Shown here: piece by piece, positions 1-7,040 of the stretch
Position numbering within the stretch: position 1 is the first letter of the stretch
Layout: each line of letters begins with the position of its first letter
Source: Methanosarcinales archaeon
GTDB taxonomy: Archaea; Halobacteriota; Methanosarcinia; Methanotrichales; Methanotrichaceae
NCBI GenBank assembly: GCA_013415595.1
Contig: JAAEEW010000030.1
Location: 1-8,799, forward strand
Direction: 5' to 3'
DNA length: 8,799 nt
Notes under the pieces: generated by a model
The model's database searches: none
What the model was told of the DNA's origin: nothing
What the model saw: only the letters and a program-made list of their open reading frames with translations
Position numbers and translations under genes: made by a program

Positions 1-396
1 CCGCTCGGATTTTACAGTAGTTCACCTCGCCAGAGATATAAGTACCCTTGGGATCGTCCAGGCAGCTTCGGCATCTTCCAGGCAAGCCCGGGGACGGCTC
101 AGGCATCTTTCGGCTCCGTCCAGGCATCTTTCGGCACCGTCCAGGTGGCACTTCGGAATATTCTGAGATCGGGCTATAGCGGCCTCATGGGGGATAGCCC
201 GGGTGCCTTTGGCCCGGGCCCGGTCGAGCCCCTCTTCGCCCTCTGGAAATTAATTAAAATACGACGAGAAAAACGAAGCTCAGGGGAGGCCAAAGTGGGG
301 GATGGGGGCCAAAAATTTGGGGTGAATTTTAGCAAGAATGGCCCATCCGCAGCTGATTTTTTGCATCAGATAGTGTTTTATACTTTAATTAGATAA
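1..396 (+). CDS. possible 3' end of an unknown ORF, open to the left edge
   Basis: This frame has no stop codon from the first base of the window to TAA at 394-396, about 131 codons. It is open at the left, so the true start is not visible; a GTG at 145 is the first candidate start inside the window but has no ribosome-binding site. The peptide carries an in-frame heptapeptide repeat (pattern Q-A-S-F-G-x-V) at about residues 20-54, then Gly/Pro-rich sequence, a basic stretch around residues 84-95 and a hydrophobic end. I recognise no domain. In favour of coding are the long open frame and a repeat period that is a multiple of three. Against it, the last third is AT-rich with codon use unlike the downstream genes, and its end overlaps the likely promoter of the next gene. 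It may be non-coding. Confidence 0.28.
   Translation, partial: PLGFYSSSPRQRYKYPWDRPGSFGIFQASPGTAQASFGSVQASFGTVQVALRNILRSGYSGLMGDSPGAFGPGPVEPLFALWKLIKIRREKRSSGEAKVGDGGQKFGVNFSKNGPSAADFLHQIVFYTLIR
58..162 (+). repeat. degenerate 21-bp tandem repeat, about five copies
   Basis: Copies lie at 58-78, 79-99, 100-120, 121-141 and 142-162. The copies at 100-120 and 121-141 differ at a single base (CTCC versus CACC); the outer copies are increasingly diverged. The unit begins CAGGCATCTTTCGGC. Read in the open plus frame each unit is seven codons, giving PGSFGIF, QASPGTA, QASFGSV, QASFGTV and QVALRNI. The strong central identity with decayed edges is typical of local duplication by slippage or unequal crossing-over. 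Confidence 0.75.
376..385 (+). promoter_or_regulatory. TATA-like box A for the two-gene operon
   Basis: TTTTATACTT lies in an AT-rich stretch (374-397) and resembles the archaeal box A consensus TTTATATA. Archaeal transcription normally starts about 25 bases downstream, which predicts a start near 405-410 and a 5' leader of roughly 25 bases before the ATG at 433. No purine-rich BRE element is convincing. No Shine-Dalgarno sequence precedes the ATG, which fits a short leader. The spacing argument is inference. Confidence 0.45.
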
Positions 397-432
397 CATG
401 TTAAGACCAGCATCGCCGTCGTGTGGTATTAA

Positions 433-2007
433 ATGAGACTCCTATACCTGATTGTCATTATATCTCTCCTGCTGGGAGCGGCTGCCGGGCAGCTCTCTCC
501 GGACAGGGAGAGGTTCGACGTTGAGCTTCACCCCGGGGAGGTGGCCCACAAGGTGCTCACCCTTACCAACGTGGGCGACGAGCCTATCTTTGAGCTTACC
601 AACACCCCGGTGGGAGGAGATGCCAGGGACCTGATAATCCTGGACCTGCCGAGGATCAAGGGGATCGATCCCGAGGACGACGTGGAGGTGGACATCTTCT
701 TCGTGGTCCCACCGGAGACCAGGCCGGGCGTTTACCAGGGATTTTTCTACCTGTTCGACGACGCCCCGCCCTCCATGCCCATGGTCATCGACTTCCAGAT
801 CAAGGTGGTGGAGCAGGAGAGCTACGGAGTCAGCCTGACCATAAACGATGCCCAGTCGGCCTCGGGGGAGGGCGACCCGGAGAGCCCGGCCGAGTTCGAC
901 CTGCTGGTGAGGAACACCGGCCGGTTCAAGGACGTGATAGTGGTGGACATCCCGGACGCCCCCCAGGGATGGGCGCCCATCCTCCTGGATGGCGACAGAA
1001 TCGTGGGCCCGCCCTATGAAATGGCCCTGCCCTCCGGATCGAGCAAGGAGCTGGTGCTGGACGTGGAGTTCGAGGAGAACAGCCAGAGCGGAGGCCTGGA
1101 GATCATGGCCGTCTCCCTCGGCAACTCCTCGGCCAACGCCAGCGTGAAGGCCGATGTGGAGGTGGGAATGGCGGTGCGGGGCTACAACGTCCGGGCGGGC
1201 GTTCCCCAGAATATGGTGGTCAACCGCACCTACACCGGCAACTTCCTTATAATTCTGGAGAAGGACGAGAAGGTCAACCTGGAGATCATCACCGGCCCTG
1301 AGCTGCTGGTGGTGCCCTCGTCCCAGATGGTCCCGGTCACCCGGAGGGGTGGCGGAGAGGCCAACTTCACTCTCCTGGCCACCAAGCCCGGCAAGCACCT
1401 GATGGTCTTTGCCATGGTGGATTCCATGGGAGTCCCCATACCGGAAGAGCTGGCCTTCGTAGAGGCCGAGGAGCCCAACGGCACGGTGATACTGACCGCC
1501 GACGCCCTCCAGTACACCACCATCGCTGCCCTGACCTCTCACCACAATCAGACCATACCGGTGATCACAGTCTCTGTGGACCGGCTGTCCAAAGAGGAGA
1601 GAGAAAGGCTGTACCCCTACCAGGAGGTGGTGATCCTGGGCAACCGGTCGGTGATCGGCGACCAGGCGGAGAAAGAGCTGGCCGAGTTCACCAACACCAC
1701 CAGGATCGCCGGCCAGGACATGTGCGAGACCTCCTGGCTGCTGGCCTCGAAGATGTGGCCGGAGGGCACAGAGGAGATCGTGGTCTGCGGACCCAAAGAC
1801 GTGGACGTCCTCCAGGGCTACCAGCTGGCCAAGGAGAAGGAGCTGCCCCTGGTGATATGCCCTGCCGGACTGTCCGATCTGGCCAGGTCCGTCCTGGACG
1901 ACCTGTTGTCCAGGGAGAAGCCGCTGTCCAGGGCCCTGCTGGTGGGAGTTCCGGACGATGGAGTTAAGGCCCTTCAGGACGCCGGCCTGGAGACGGAGGT
2001 GGCTTAG
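433..2007 (+). CDS. secreted Ig-like / CWB2 cell-surface protein
   Basis: This 524-residue protein is predicted to be exported and to sit on the cell surface. Residues 1-19 are a Sec-type signal peptide (MRLLYLIVI, hydrophobic core, AAAG before Q20) without a lipobox cysteine. Residues 25-126 and 130-245 look like Ig-type beta-sandwiches; phrases such as LTLTNVGDEP and LLVRNTGRFKDV resemble NEW3/CARDB-type domains. A third beta region spans 255-345. Residues 350-512 resemble cell-wall-binding repeat 2 (CWB2): VVILGNRSVIGD at 399-410, then RIAGQDMCETSWLLA at 424-438, matching the family's RiaG-x-dRyeT motif. CWB2 domains bind anionic wall polymers in Gram-positive bacteria; the archaeal ligand is unknown. 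Eight N-x-S/T sequons suggest N-glycosylation. There is no C-terminal membrane anchor. The ATG directly precedes the signal peptide but has no Shine-Dalgarno. Its stop abuts the next gene's start, so the two are probably co-translated. No enzymatic motif is visible. Confidence 0.85.
   Translation: MRLLYLIVIISLLLGAAAGQLSPDRERFDVELHPGEVAHKVLTLTNVGDEPIFELTNTPVGGDARDLIILDLPRIKGIDPEDDVEVDIFFVVPPETRPGVYQGFFYLFDDAPPSMPMVIDFQIKVVEQESYGVSLTINDAQSASGEGDPESPAEFDLLVRNTGRFKDVIVVDIPDAPQGWAPILLDGDRIVGPPYEMALPSGSSKELVLDVEFEENSQSGGLEIMAVSLGNSSANASVKADVEVGMAVRGYNVRAGVPQNMVVNRTYTGNFLIILEKDEKVNLEIITGPELLVVPSSQMVPVTRRGGGEANFTLLATKPGKHLMVFAMVDSMGVPIPEELAFVEAEEPNGTVILTADALQYTTIAALTSHHNQTIPVITVSVDRLSKEERERLYPYQEVVILGNRSVIGDQAEKELAEFTNTTRIAGQDMCETSWLLASKMWPEGTEEIVVCGPKDVDVLQGYQLAKEKELPLVICPAGLSDLARSVLDDLLSREKPLSRALLVGVPDDGVKALQDAGLETEVA
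1995..2000 (+). promoter_or_regulatory. strong Shine-Dalgarno inside gene 1, fixing the start of gene 2
   Basis: GGAGGT, extended to GGAGGTG, lies seven bases before the ATG at 2008, inside the last codons of the upstream gene. It matches the anti-Shine-Dalgarno core of archaeal 16S rRNA. Together with the directly abutting stop and start (TAG at 2005-2007, ATG at 2008-2010), it supports translational coupling and this start codon rather than the next in-frame ATG at 2032. Confidence 0.8.
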
Positions 2008-5000
2008 ATGAGGGCAATTGCGCTATTGATCATGCTGCTGCTCCTGGCGGCCCAGGGCGACGGGCGGCTGGAGAGCGGAGTGAAGGTGGACGGAGCGGAG
2101 GACATCGTGCTGGTTGGTGCCGACGACTGGCACAGCTCGGTGGCCGCCACTCCCCTGGCCATCTGGCGAGAGGGCAACGAGACCGTCACCCGGCCGCTCC
2201 TGATCCTCCCCCGGGAAGTCAGGGCCGGAGATCGCATGGGATGGGTGGAGCAGGCCGACCTGGATCGCTATGGAGTCTCGTCGGTGCTGCACACCCTGAG
2301 CAACGCCAACGTCACCTCCCTGGTGATCCACGGCTCGGGCGACCTGACCAGGAGCATGGTGGAGGCCGCCCAGAAGGAGGGGATACGGGCTTACGTGACC
2401 GTCACCCTGGAGCCGGAGACGGAATCCTCCCCGGCCTATGCCGATATCGCCTCTCTGGCAGTGGTGGAGTCTGCCGGCCTGGGGACGGCGGCCAGGGACA
2501 TGTTCTTCCAGGAGATGGGGCTGAACAGGGTACAGCCCTCTCCTGCCCTGGAGGGCAACCTGCAGAAGATCAATCCCACCCTGACCTCCGGCCTGGCGGT
2601 GGACTCATCAGGCGGGAAGGGCGGCCTCCTTTGTCCGGTGGACCCGGAGGTGAGGGAGGAGCTTTACAACCGGGTGGAGGAGCTGATCGATGATTATAAG
2701 GTGGACGGAGTGGTCCTTTACAGCTTCGGATTTGAGAACGAGGAGTACTGCTTCTGCGACGTGTGCAAGGAGACCTTCTACCAGGACACGGGAATAGACC
2801 TCACCAAGATCTACTCCAGCAACTACAACCTGCAGCGGTGGAAGGGCTGGCGGGAGGAGAAGGTGCAGGAGATGGTTAGGGACGTTCGAAACGTGACCAA
2901 CGACCTGGGTCCGGTCAGCCTGGGAGTGGCCATTGAGAGCCCGCTGGACAGGAGCCAGGGCTACAACTACGCCAACCTGGCCCGCATCTCCGACTTCGCC
3001 ATCATCACCCCCGTATCCGCCGACGACGTAGGCCTGGCAGCCGGGATGACCGCCACCCCCCTCTACGTCCGGCTGAGCGACGACTACGTGGAGTACACAA
3101 TATCCACCCAGAACGTCCAGGGAACGGTGAAGTACATCGAGGACCTGGTCGGAGAGGGAGCTGCCGGACTGGCCTTTGAGTACAGCGTGGTCTACACCCC
3201 CCTGTGGTCGGAGCTGGAGCCTCCATCAAACTCTGCCCGCTGGCTGCTGGATCACCTGCAGGGAATGACCTTAGGCGTCGGAGACGTGTTCTGGAATTGC
3301 GATGAGAGGATCACCTCCAACTCCAGCCCCGAGGTGGCAGCCAGGATAAGCGACCGCTGGGAAAGCTCCCCGGGAGCGGTGCTGGTGGGCGAGAACTACA
3401 GCCTGGGGCTGAGGGCGGCGTCCATCGCCTCCTACCTCAACTGGCCGGTTCTGTTCGTGGGCCCAACCATGCCCAACGAGACCCTGTCCTCGCTGCAGAG
3501 GCTGGGAGCCTCTCAGGTGGTCCTGGTGGGCCCGGCATCCGGGGACGTGAAGTCCAGGCTGGACGAGCAAAACATCACTATCATGGATGGCAAGGAGGAC
3601 TTCATCCTGGCGGAGATGGAGGAACGGGGGGAGGAGCTGGAGAGCATAGTCCTGGTAAACTCCCGTGACCTCTCCCTGATGCCTCCCCGCCCGGCCACCG
3701 AGATCAAGCGGGCCAGCGTGGACGACATCTTCTTCAGCATCGAGATGACCCCCAGCCGGGTGCCTGCAGACAGCGCCGGGGAGATCGTGAGGTTGAACAT
3801 ATCCCTGACCAACACCGGCGACGATATCGAGGACCTCAAGGTGGTGGACCTCTTCCCGAGCGGCAGGTACGTGCGCATGCCCACCCCCCTGCGGGGCCAG
3901 GTGAACATCACCGACCCCAGCACCGGCGAGCCGTCCACTCCGGATAGCGCCTTCTTCCAGGGGGCCATGATGCTGTGGACCGTGGGCGACCTGAAGGCCG
4001 ATGAGTCGGCCTACCTGAACCTGGAGATCGAGATCCTCCACCCCCTGGACTCCGGCTGGACCCAGCCTCTGGACAGCGGAATTACGGTCAGCCCGAGCTC
4101 TCTGGAGGAGAACCTGAGCGTGGAGGTGGGAGACGACTGGCCCATCACCAACATAACCTACCCGGCCAGGATGCCGGTGGGCATAGCTCACATCTCCTGG
4201 AACGTGGCCAAGACCCCCAGCTACACCGGGCTCTACGTGGTTAGCCCGGACGGCCGGGAGGGAACGGTCACCATCACCGATGTTGCTCCGGATAAGACCT
4301 ACCGGGTGGCCGTTCCCCTGGCCAAGCCCGGGATTTGGACCTTCCGGGTGGAGGCCGGAAACGGATTCACCCACGTCTCCGACAACTACACCATCGATGT
4401 CCGGTCCAGCATCTCTCCCCTCAACATCACCGCCTTCGGCCTGACCAGGGTGCCCCGGCTGTCCCTGGTGGCCGCCCAGGTGGCGGCGGCCCGGTCCGGC
4501 CTGCTGGTGGACGTCGGCCAGGACCCCCAGGACGTCGAGCCCCTGAAGGTGGAGGAGAGCCTGCAGGAGAAGGTGAAGAAGCTGAAGGTCGTTCCGAAGT
4601 ACCTGATAGTGGTGGGTGACCCCGGGTCCATGCCCTTCATCTCCACCGGAGCTAAGCAGAACCTCTCCGAGCTTACGTCCTACGACATATTCCGCGACTA
4701 CAAGCTCCAGCTTGACGACGACAACTACAGCGAGGTGGCCACCGGCCGGATCATCGGGCTATCCGTCTACGACGCCTCCCAGATGGTGGCCCGCAGCCAG
4801 GCTTACGACCGGCTGCAGGGCTCCTGGCGGGACAACGGACTGGTCATCACCACACCCGCCGACTGGCCCTGGAATCCCATCCCCCTGTGGATCAGGGACT
4901 ACCTCAGGGCCGCCGGCCTGAACGTGCGGGACCTGCGCTGGGAGGAGGCCACCTTCCAGCGGGTCTCCTCGATGATGAACAACGGCATGAACGTGGTGCA

Positions 5001-6402
5001 CTTCGACCACCACGGCACGGAGAACGCCTGGGGCCTGTCCTACTGGGCGCTGATGGACAGCGCTCTGGACGAGACCCAGGTGAAGCAACTGGTCCTGGCT
5101 CCCCAGACCACCACCTCCAACGCCTGCCTGACCTCCAGGCTCAAGGGTCTGACCATAAACGTGGGCGGCACGGAGATGTACGTGCCCATGCGCCTCGAGG
5201 ACTCCATGGCCCTGGCCTTCATCCGGGCGGGAGCGGTGAACTACATGGGCTCAGGAGCCCTATCCTGGATATTCATCTCCGACGACCACTCCAAGCGGTT
5301 CTACCAGGCCCTGGCCTACGAAAACGCGACGGTGGGCCAGGCCCTTCTGGAGGCGGACAACCTCTACCTGGCCAAGGCCAGGGCCGCCCGGGACATCGGC
5401 TCTATGACCCGGTTCGACGAGGTCTTGCCGATGTGGGAGAACTCAGTGGAGGAGATGGTCAACCAGACCTCCAGCGAGTTCATGCTCTTCGGAGACCCGG
5501 CCTTCCGGCCATCCCTGGCCAATACGCCTGAGCTTCCCTACCGGCAGACGATCACCAGCCAGACCGAGGAAAACGCCACCGGCCGGGTGGAGCTCTCCTT
5601 GACCCCCACCTCGGAGATGGGAACTGACTGGCTGTACTGGATAATTGTGGAGTCCACCGACGGCGAGCTATTCCTCAACGCTCCTCCGGTCCTGATGGGA
5701 CAGGTCATGCTTCCGGCGGACGCCGAGGAGATCGTGGTCAAGGAGTCGGGCCGGGCGGTGTGGCACGAGGAAGACCTCATGGGCGAGCACAAGAGGGTGA
5801 TCTGGCCGGCGGTCCGTCCCCGGCTCAACGAGACCAGGGAGTTCTCCGTCCAGTACCGCATAATCCCCGGCGAGGTGCAGACGGTCAACATCTCCGCCGG
5901 CTGGAACATGGTATCCCTGCACCTGCAGCCGAAAGACGCCAGCGTCACCAGATACCTGAAGAACAAGCCCTACCGGGGAGTGTTCTCCATCACCGGGGAG
6001 GGATGGACCTACCGCATGACCGGATCGGACGACCAGAACCTGACCCGGTTTGAGCCCGGCGAGGGCTACCTCATCGACAGCTCGGAGGACTTCAGCTTCG
6101 AGGTCTCCGGCAAGCCGGTGGAGCTTCCCTTCCGGGTGAGGCTGCACGAGGGCTGGAACATGATCGGAGTCCCGGTCAACCAGACCGTCTACCTGAACAA
6201 CATAACGGTGAACGCCGAGCACAAGAGGTACAGCTATCAGGAAGCGGTATCCAGAGGGCTGGTCTCCGCCTTCACCTGGATCTACACCAGCGAGGGCGAG
6301 TGGGTGCACCTGGACCCAAGCGAGCCCCTGCAGCCGGGCATGGCCTATCTGGTTGAGGCCATGAAGGAGTGCCGGCTGGAGTTCCGGGGAGAATCGAGCT
6401 GA
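2008..6402 (+). CDS. secreted mosaic protein: CWB2-like, GH-like TIM barrel, gingipain-type C25 peptidase, GWN repeats
   Basis: The 1464-residue product has a signal peptide (residues 1-19, no lipobox). Residues 31-90 look CWB2-like (DIVLVGADDWHSSVAATPLA). Residues about 90-420 resemble a glycoside-hydrolase-like TIM barrel: LVIHGSGD, GIRAYVTV, CPVDPEVRE with C209, VDGVVLY at 232-238, then C248-x-C250-x2-C253. Residues 426-560 are CWB2-like again (NWPVLFVGPT, ASQVVLVGPAS). Residues 575-680 are DUF11-like and 690-800 a beta domain. Residues 808-1170 match peptidase family C25: YLIVVGDPGSMPF, ATGRIIG, HHGTENAW with likely catalytic His1002, NACLTS with likely nucleophile Cys1040, AFIRAGAVNYMGSG and LFGDPAFRPS. 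Two GWN modules end the protein (from 1293 and 1376). It has 23 N-x-S/T sequons and no membrane anchor. The likely role is proteolysis, perhaps with glycan handling, at the cell surface; substrate unknown. The peptidase call is the firmest; the barrel's catalytic residues are not assigned. Confidence 0.85.
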   Translation: MRAIALLIMLLLLAAQGDGRLESGVKVDGAEDIVLVGADDWHSSVAATPLAIWREGNETVTRPLLILPREVRAGDRMGWVEQADLDRYGVSSVLHTLSNANVTSLVIHGSGDLTRSMVEAAQKEGIRAYVTVTLEPETESSPAYADIASLAVVESAGLGTAARDMFFQEMGLNRVQPSPALEGNLQKINPTLTSGLAVDSSGGKGGLLCPVDPEVREELYNRVEELIDDYKVDGVVLYSFGFENEEYCFCDVCKETFYQDTGIDLTKIYSSNYNLQRWKGWREEKVQEMVRDVRNVTNDLGPVSLGVAIESPLDRSQGYNYANLARISDFAIITPVSADDVGLAAGMTATPLYVRLSDDYVEYTISTQNVQGTVKYIEDLVGEGAAGLAFEYSVVYTPLWSELEPPSNSARWLLDHLQGMTLGVGDVFWNCDERITSNSSPEVAARISDRWESSPGAVLVGENYSLGLRAASIASYLNWPVLFVGPTMPNETLSSLQRLGASQVVLVGPASGDVKSRLDEQNITIMDGKEDFILAEMEERGEELESIVLVNSRDLSLMPPRPATEIKRASVDDIFFSIEMTPSRVPADSAGEIVRLNISLTNTGDDIEDLKVVDLFPSGRYVRMPTPLRGQVNITDPSTGEPSTPDSAFFQGAMMLWTVGDLKADESAYLNLEIEILHPLDSGWTQPLDSGITVSPSSLEENLSVEVGDDWPITNITYPARMPVGIAHISWNVAKTPSYTGLYVVSPDGREGTVTITDVAPDKTYRVAVPLAKPGIWTFRVEAGNGFTHVSDNYTIDVRSSISPLNITAFGLTRVPRLSLVAAQVAAARSGLLVDVGQDPQDVEPLKVEESLQEKVKKLKVVPKYLIVVGDPGSMPFISTGAKQNLSELTSYDIFRDYKLQLDDDNYSEVATGRIIGLSVYDASQMVARSQAYDRLQGSWRDNGLVITTPADWPWNPIPLWIRDYLRAAGLNVRDLRWEEATFQRVSSMMNNGMNVVHFDHHGTENAWGLSYWALMDSALDETQVKQLVLAPQTTTSNACLTSRLKGLTINVGGTEMYVPMRLEDSMALAFIRAGAVNYMGSGALSWIFISDDHSKRFYQALAYENATVGQALLEADNLYLAKARAARDIGSMTRFDEVLPMWENSVEEMVNQTSSEFMLFGDPAFRPSLANTPELPYRQTITSQTEENATGRVELSLTPTSEMGTDWLYWIIVESTDGELFLNAPPVLMGQVMLPADAEEIVVKESGRAVWHEEDLMGEHKRVIWPAVRPRLNETREFSVQYRIIPGEVQTVNISAGWNMVSLHLQPKDASVTRYLKNKPYRGVFSITGEGWTYRMTGSDDQNLTRFEPGEGYLIDSSEDFSFEVSGKPVELPFRVRLHEGWNMIGVPVNQTVYLNNITVNAEHKRYSYQEAVSRGLVSAFTWIYTSEGEWVHLDPSEPLQPGMAYLVEAMKECRLEFRGESS

Positions 6403-6423
6403 AGGGCGACGGGATAGGGTAAG

Positions 6424-6455
6424 GGGATTCTGGAAACGGAATCCCGCCTTTTTTT
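6424..6455 (+). terminator. hairpin plus poly-T terminator of the operon
   Basis: GGGATTC (6424-6430) and GAATCCC (6439-6445) form a perfect 7-bp stem around an 8-base loop. GCC and a run of seven T (6449-6455) follow at once. It starts 22 bases after the stop codon of the large protein gene. Archaeal termination depends mainly on the T run; the hairpin makes the call stronger. Confidence 0.8.
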
Positions 6456-6579
6456 CCAGGCAAAGAAGTCGGATGCTATGGCATAATGCCGTTTGTAATA
6501 TTAAAATGATACAATAATAGTGCAATAAGCATTAATAGCACGACTAGATGGCTAATTATTTTTATCTTATCTCCATTAT
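6456..6579. other. AT-rich intergenic stretch without a gene
   Basis: This stretch lies between the operon terminator and the end of the transposase relic. It holds a short palindrome, GGCAT-A-ATGCC (6480-6490), and a weak inverted pair, TGCTAT (6474-6479) with ATAGCA (6535-6540). The element's outer terminal inverted repeat should lie here if it survives, but I could not identify it without the matching other end. I see no promoter-gene arrangement and no RNA gene. Confidence 0.5.
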
Positions 6580-7040
6580 CTATTTTTCGGTAGTCTCCCT
6601 ATTTTGTGTTGTCGGTATTGGGACTACGACTTTTTTCATTAGCCCCTCAATAGTCCAGATATGATCTGTCAATCCTGCAGCCATAGCGGGTGATCTGGGC
6701 TTCCAGCGCCTTTGGTCCATCCTTAGCCTCAACGTGCAATGATTTGATAGGTCGTGTTAAATTATAGACCCAGTCCTCCCAAGTGCAAGAGATCTCAAGC
6801 GTCTTCAACTCTTTAGAGAATGAGAGAGTCTTTTCGAACCATCCGTCCATTCATCTGCCGCGAAGTCAGATTCGTTCTTTCTACGTATGCTGTATTGAGA
6901 CCCATTAGACCTGGAACTTCGTTCAGATCACCATAGACCACCCTATACGAAATGCCTATCAACCGGCCGCCAGATCTATGTTTTATCACTTGAAGGCATT
7001 TCCATTCAGGCTGTTTTCGAGTTGGAGGCCGACCAAGATT
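6580..7040 (-). pseudogene. IS1-like transposase relic, 5'-truncated with two frameshifts
   Basis: Three successive minus-strand frames join into the C-terminal part of one transposase. Frame one (about 7040 to 6831) reads GRPPTRKQPEW, then VIKHRSGGRLIGISYRVVYG, then NTAYVERTNLTSRQMNG. An extra base near 6830 moves to frame two: KTLSFSKELKTLEIS and WEDWVYNLTRPIKSLHVEA. An extra base near 6712 moves to frame three: RRWKPRSPAMAAGLTDHIWT, then VVVPIP, ending at TAG (6580-6582). The NTAYVER-NLT block (last acidic residue of the DDE triad) and the SPAMAAGLTDHIWT tail are, from memory, hallmarks of IS1-like transposases common in methanogens. The N-terminal half, including the HTH region and first two catalytic acids, is missing, and an in-frame TAG lies at 7041-7043. 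The longest intact piece, a 67-codon ORF at 6647-6850, should not be annotated as a separate gene. The relic cannot move itself. Confidence 0.72.

Noticed and set aside
34..43. TATA-like AGATATAAGT near the left edge
   Set aside because: Only a partial match to box A, with no good start codon at a suitable distance, and it lies inside a frame open from the edge.
58..162. CRISPR-like array
   Set aside because: The units are directly adjacent 21-mers without unique spacers, so this is a simple tandem repeat.
197..219. GC-rich inverted repeat GCCCGGG/CCCGGGC with a 9-base loop
   Set aside because: No T run follows and it lies within an open frame; CCCGGG is self-complementary, so such pairs arise easily in GC-rich DNA.
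442..1545. 367-codon minus-strand ORF antisense to gene 1
   Set aside because: Shadow of a GC-rich gene. It is rich in H, G, V, L, R and Q without domain-like structure, and the plus-strand frame has a signal peptide and recognisable domains.
3271..4374. 367-codon minus-strand ORF antisense to gene 2
   Set aside because: The same antisense artefact of third-position G/C bias. The equal length to the other shadow ORF is coincidence; the peptides are not related by eye.
4887..5531. 214-codon plus-strand ORF in another frame of gene 2
   Set aside because: Low-complexity G/P/R/Q-rich product overlapping the C25 catalytic region in the wrong frame; a shadow.
5668..6525. 285-codon minus-strand ORF across the operon terminator
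   Set aside because: It runs through the hairpin/poly-T terminator and is antisense to the conserved C25 end and GWN modules; no ribosome-binding site or known motif.
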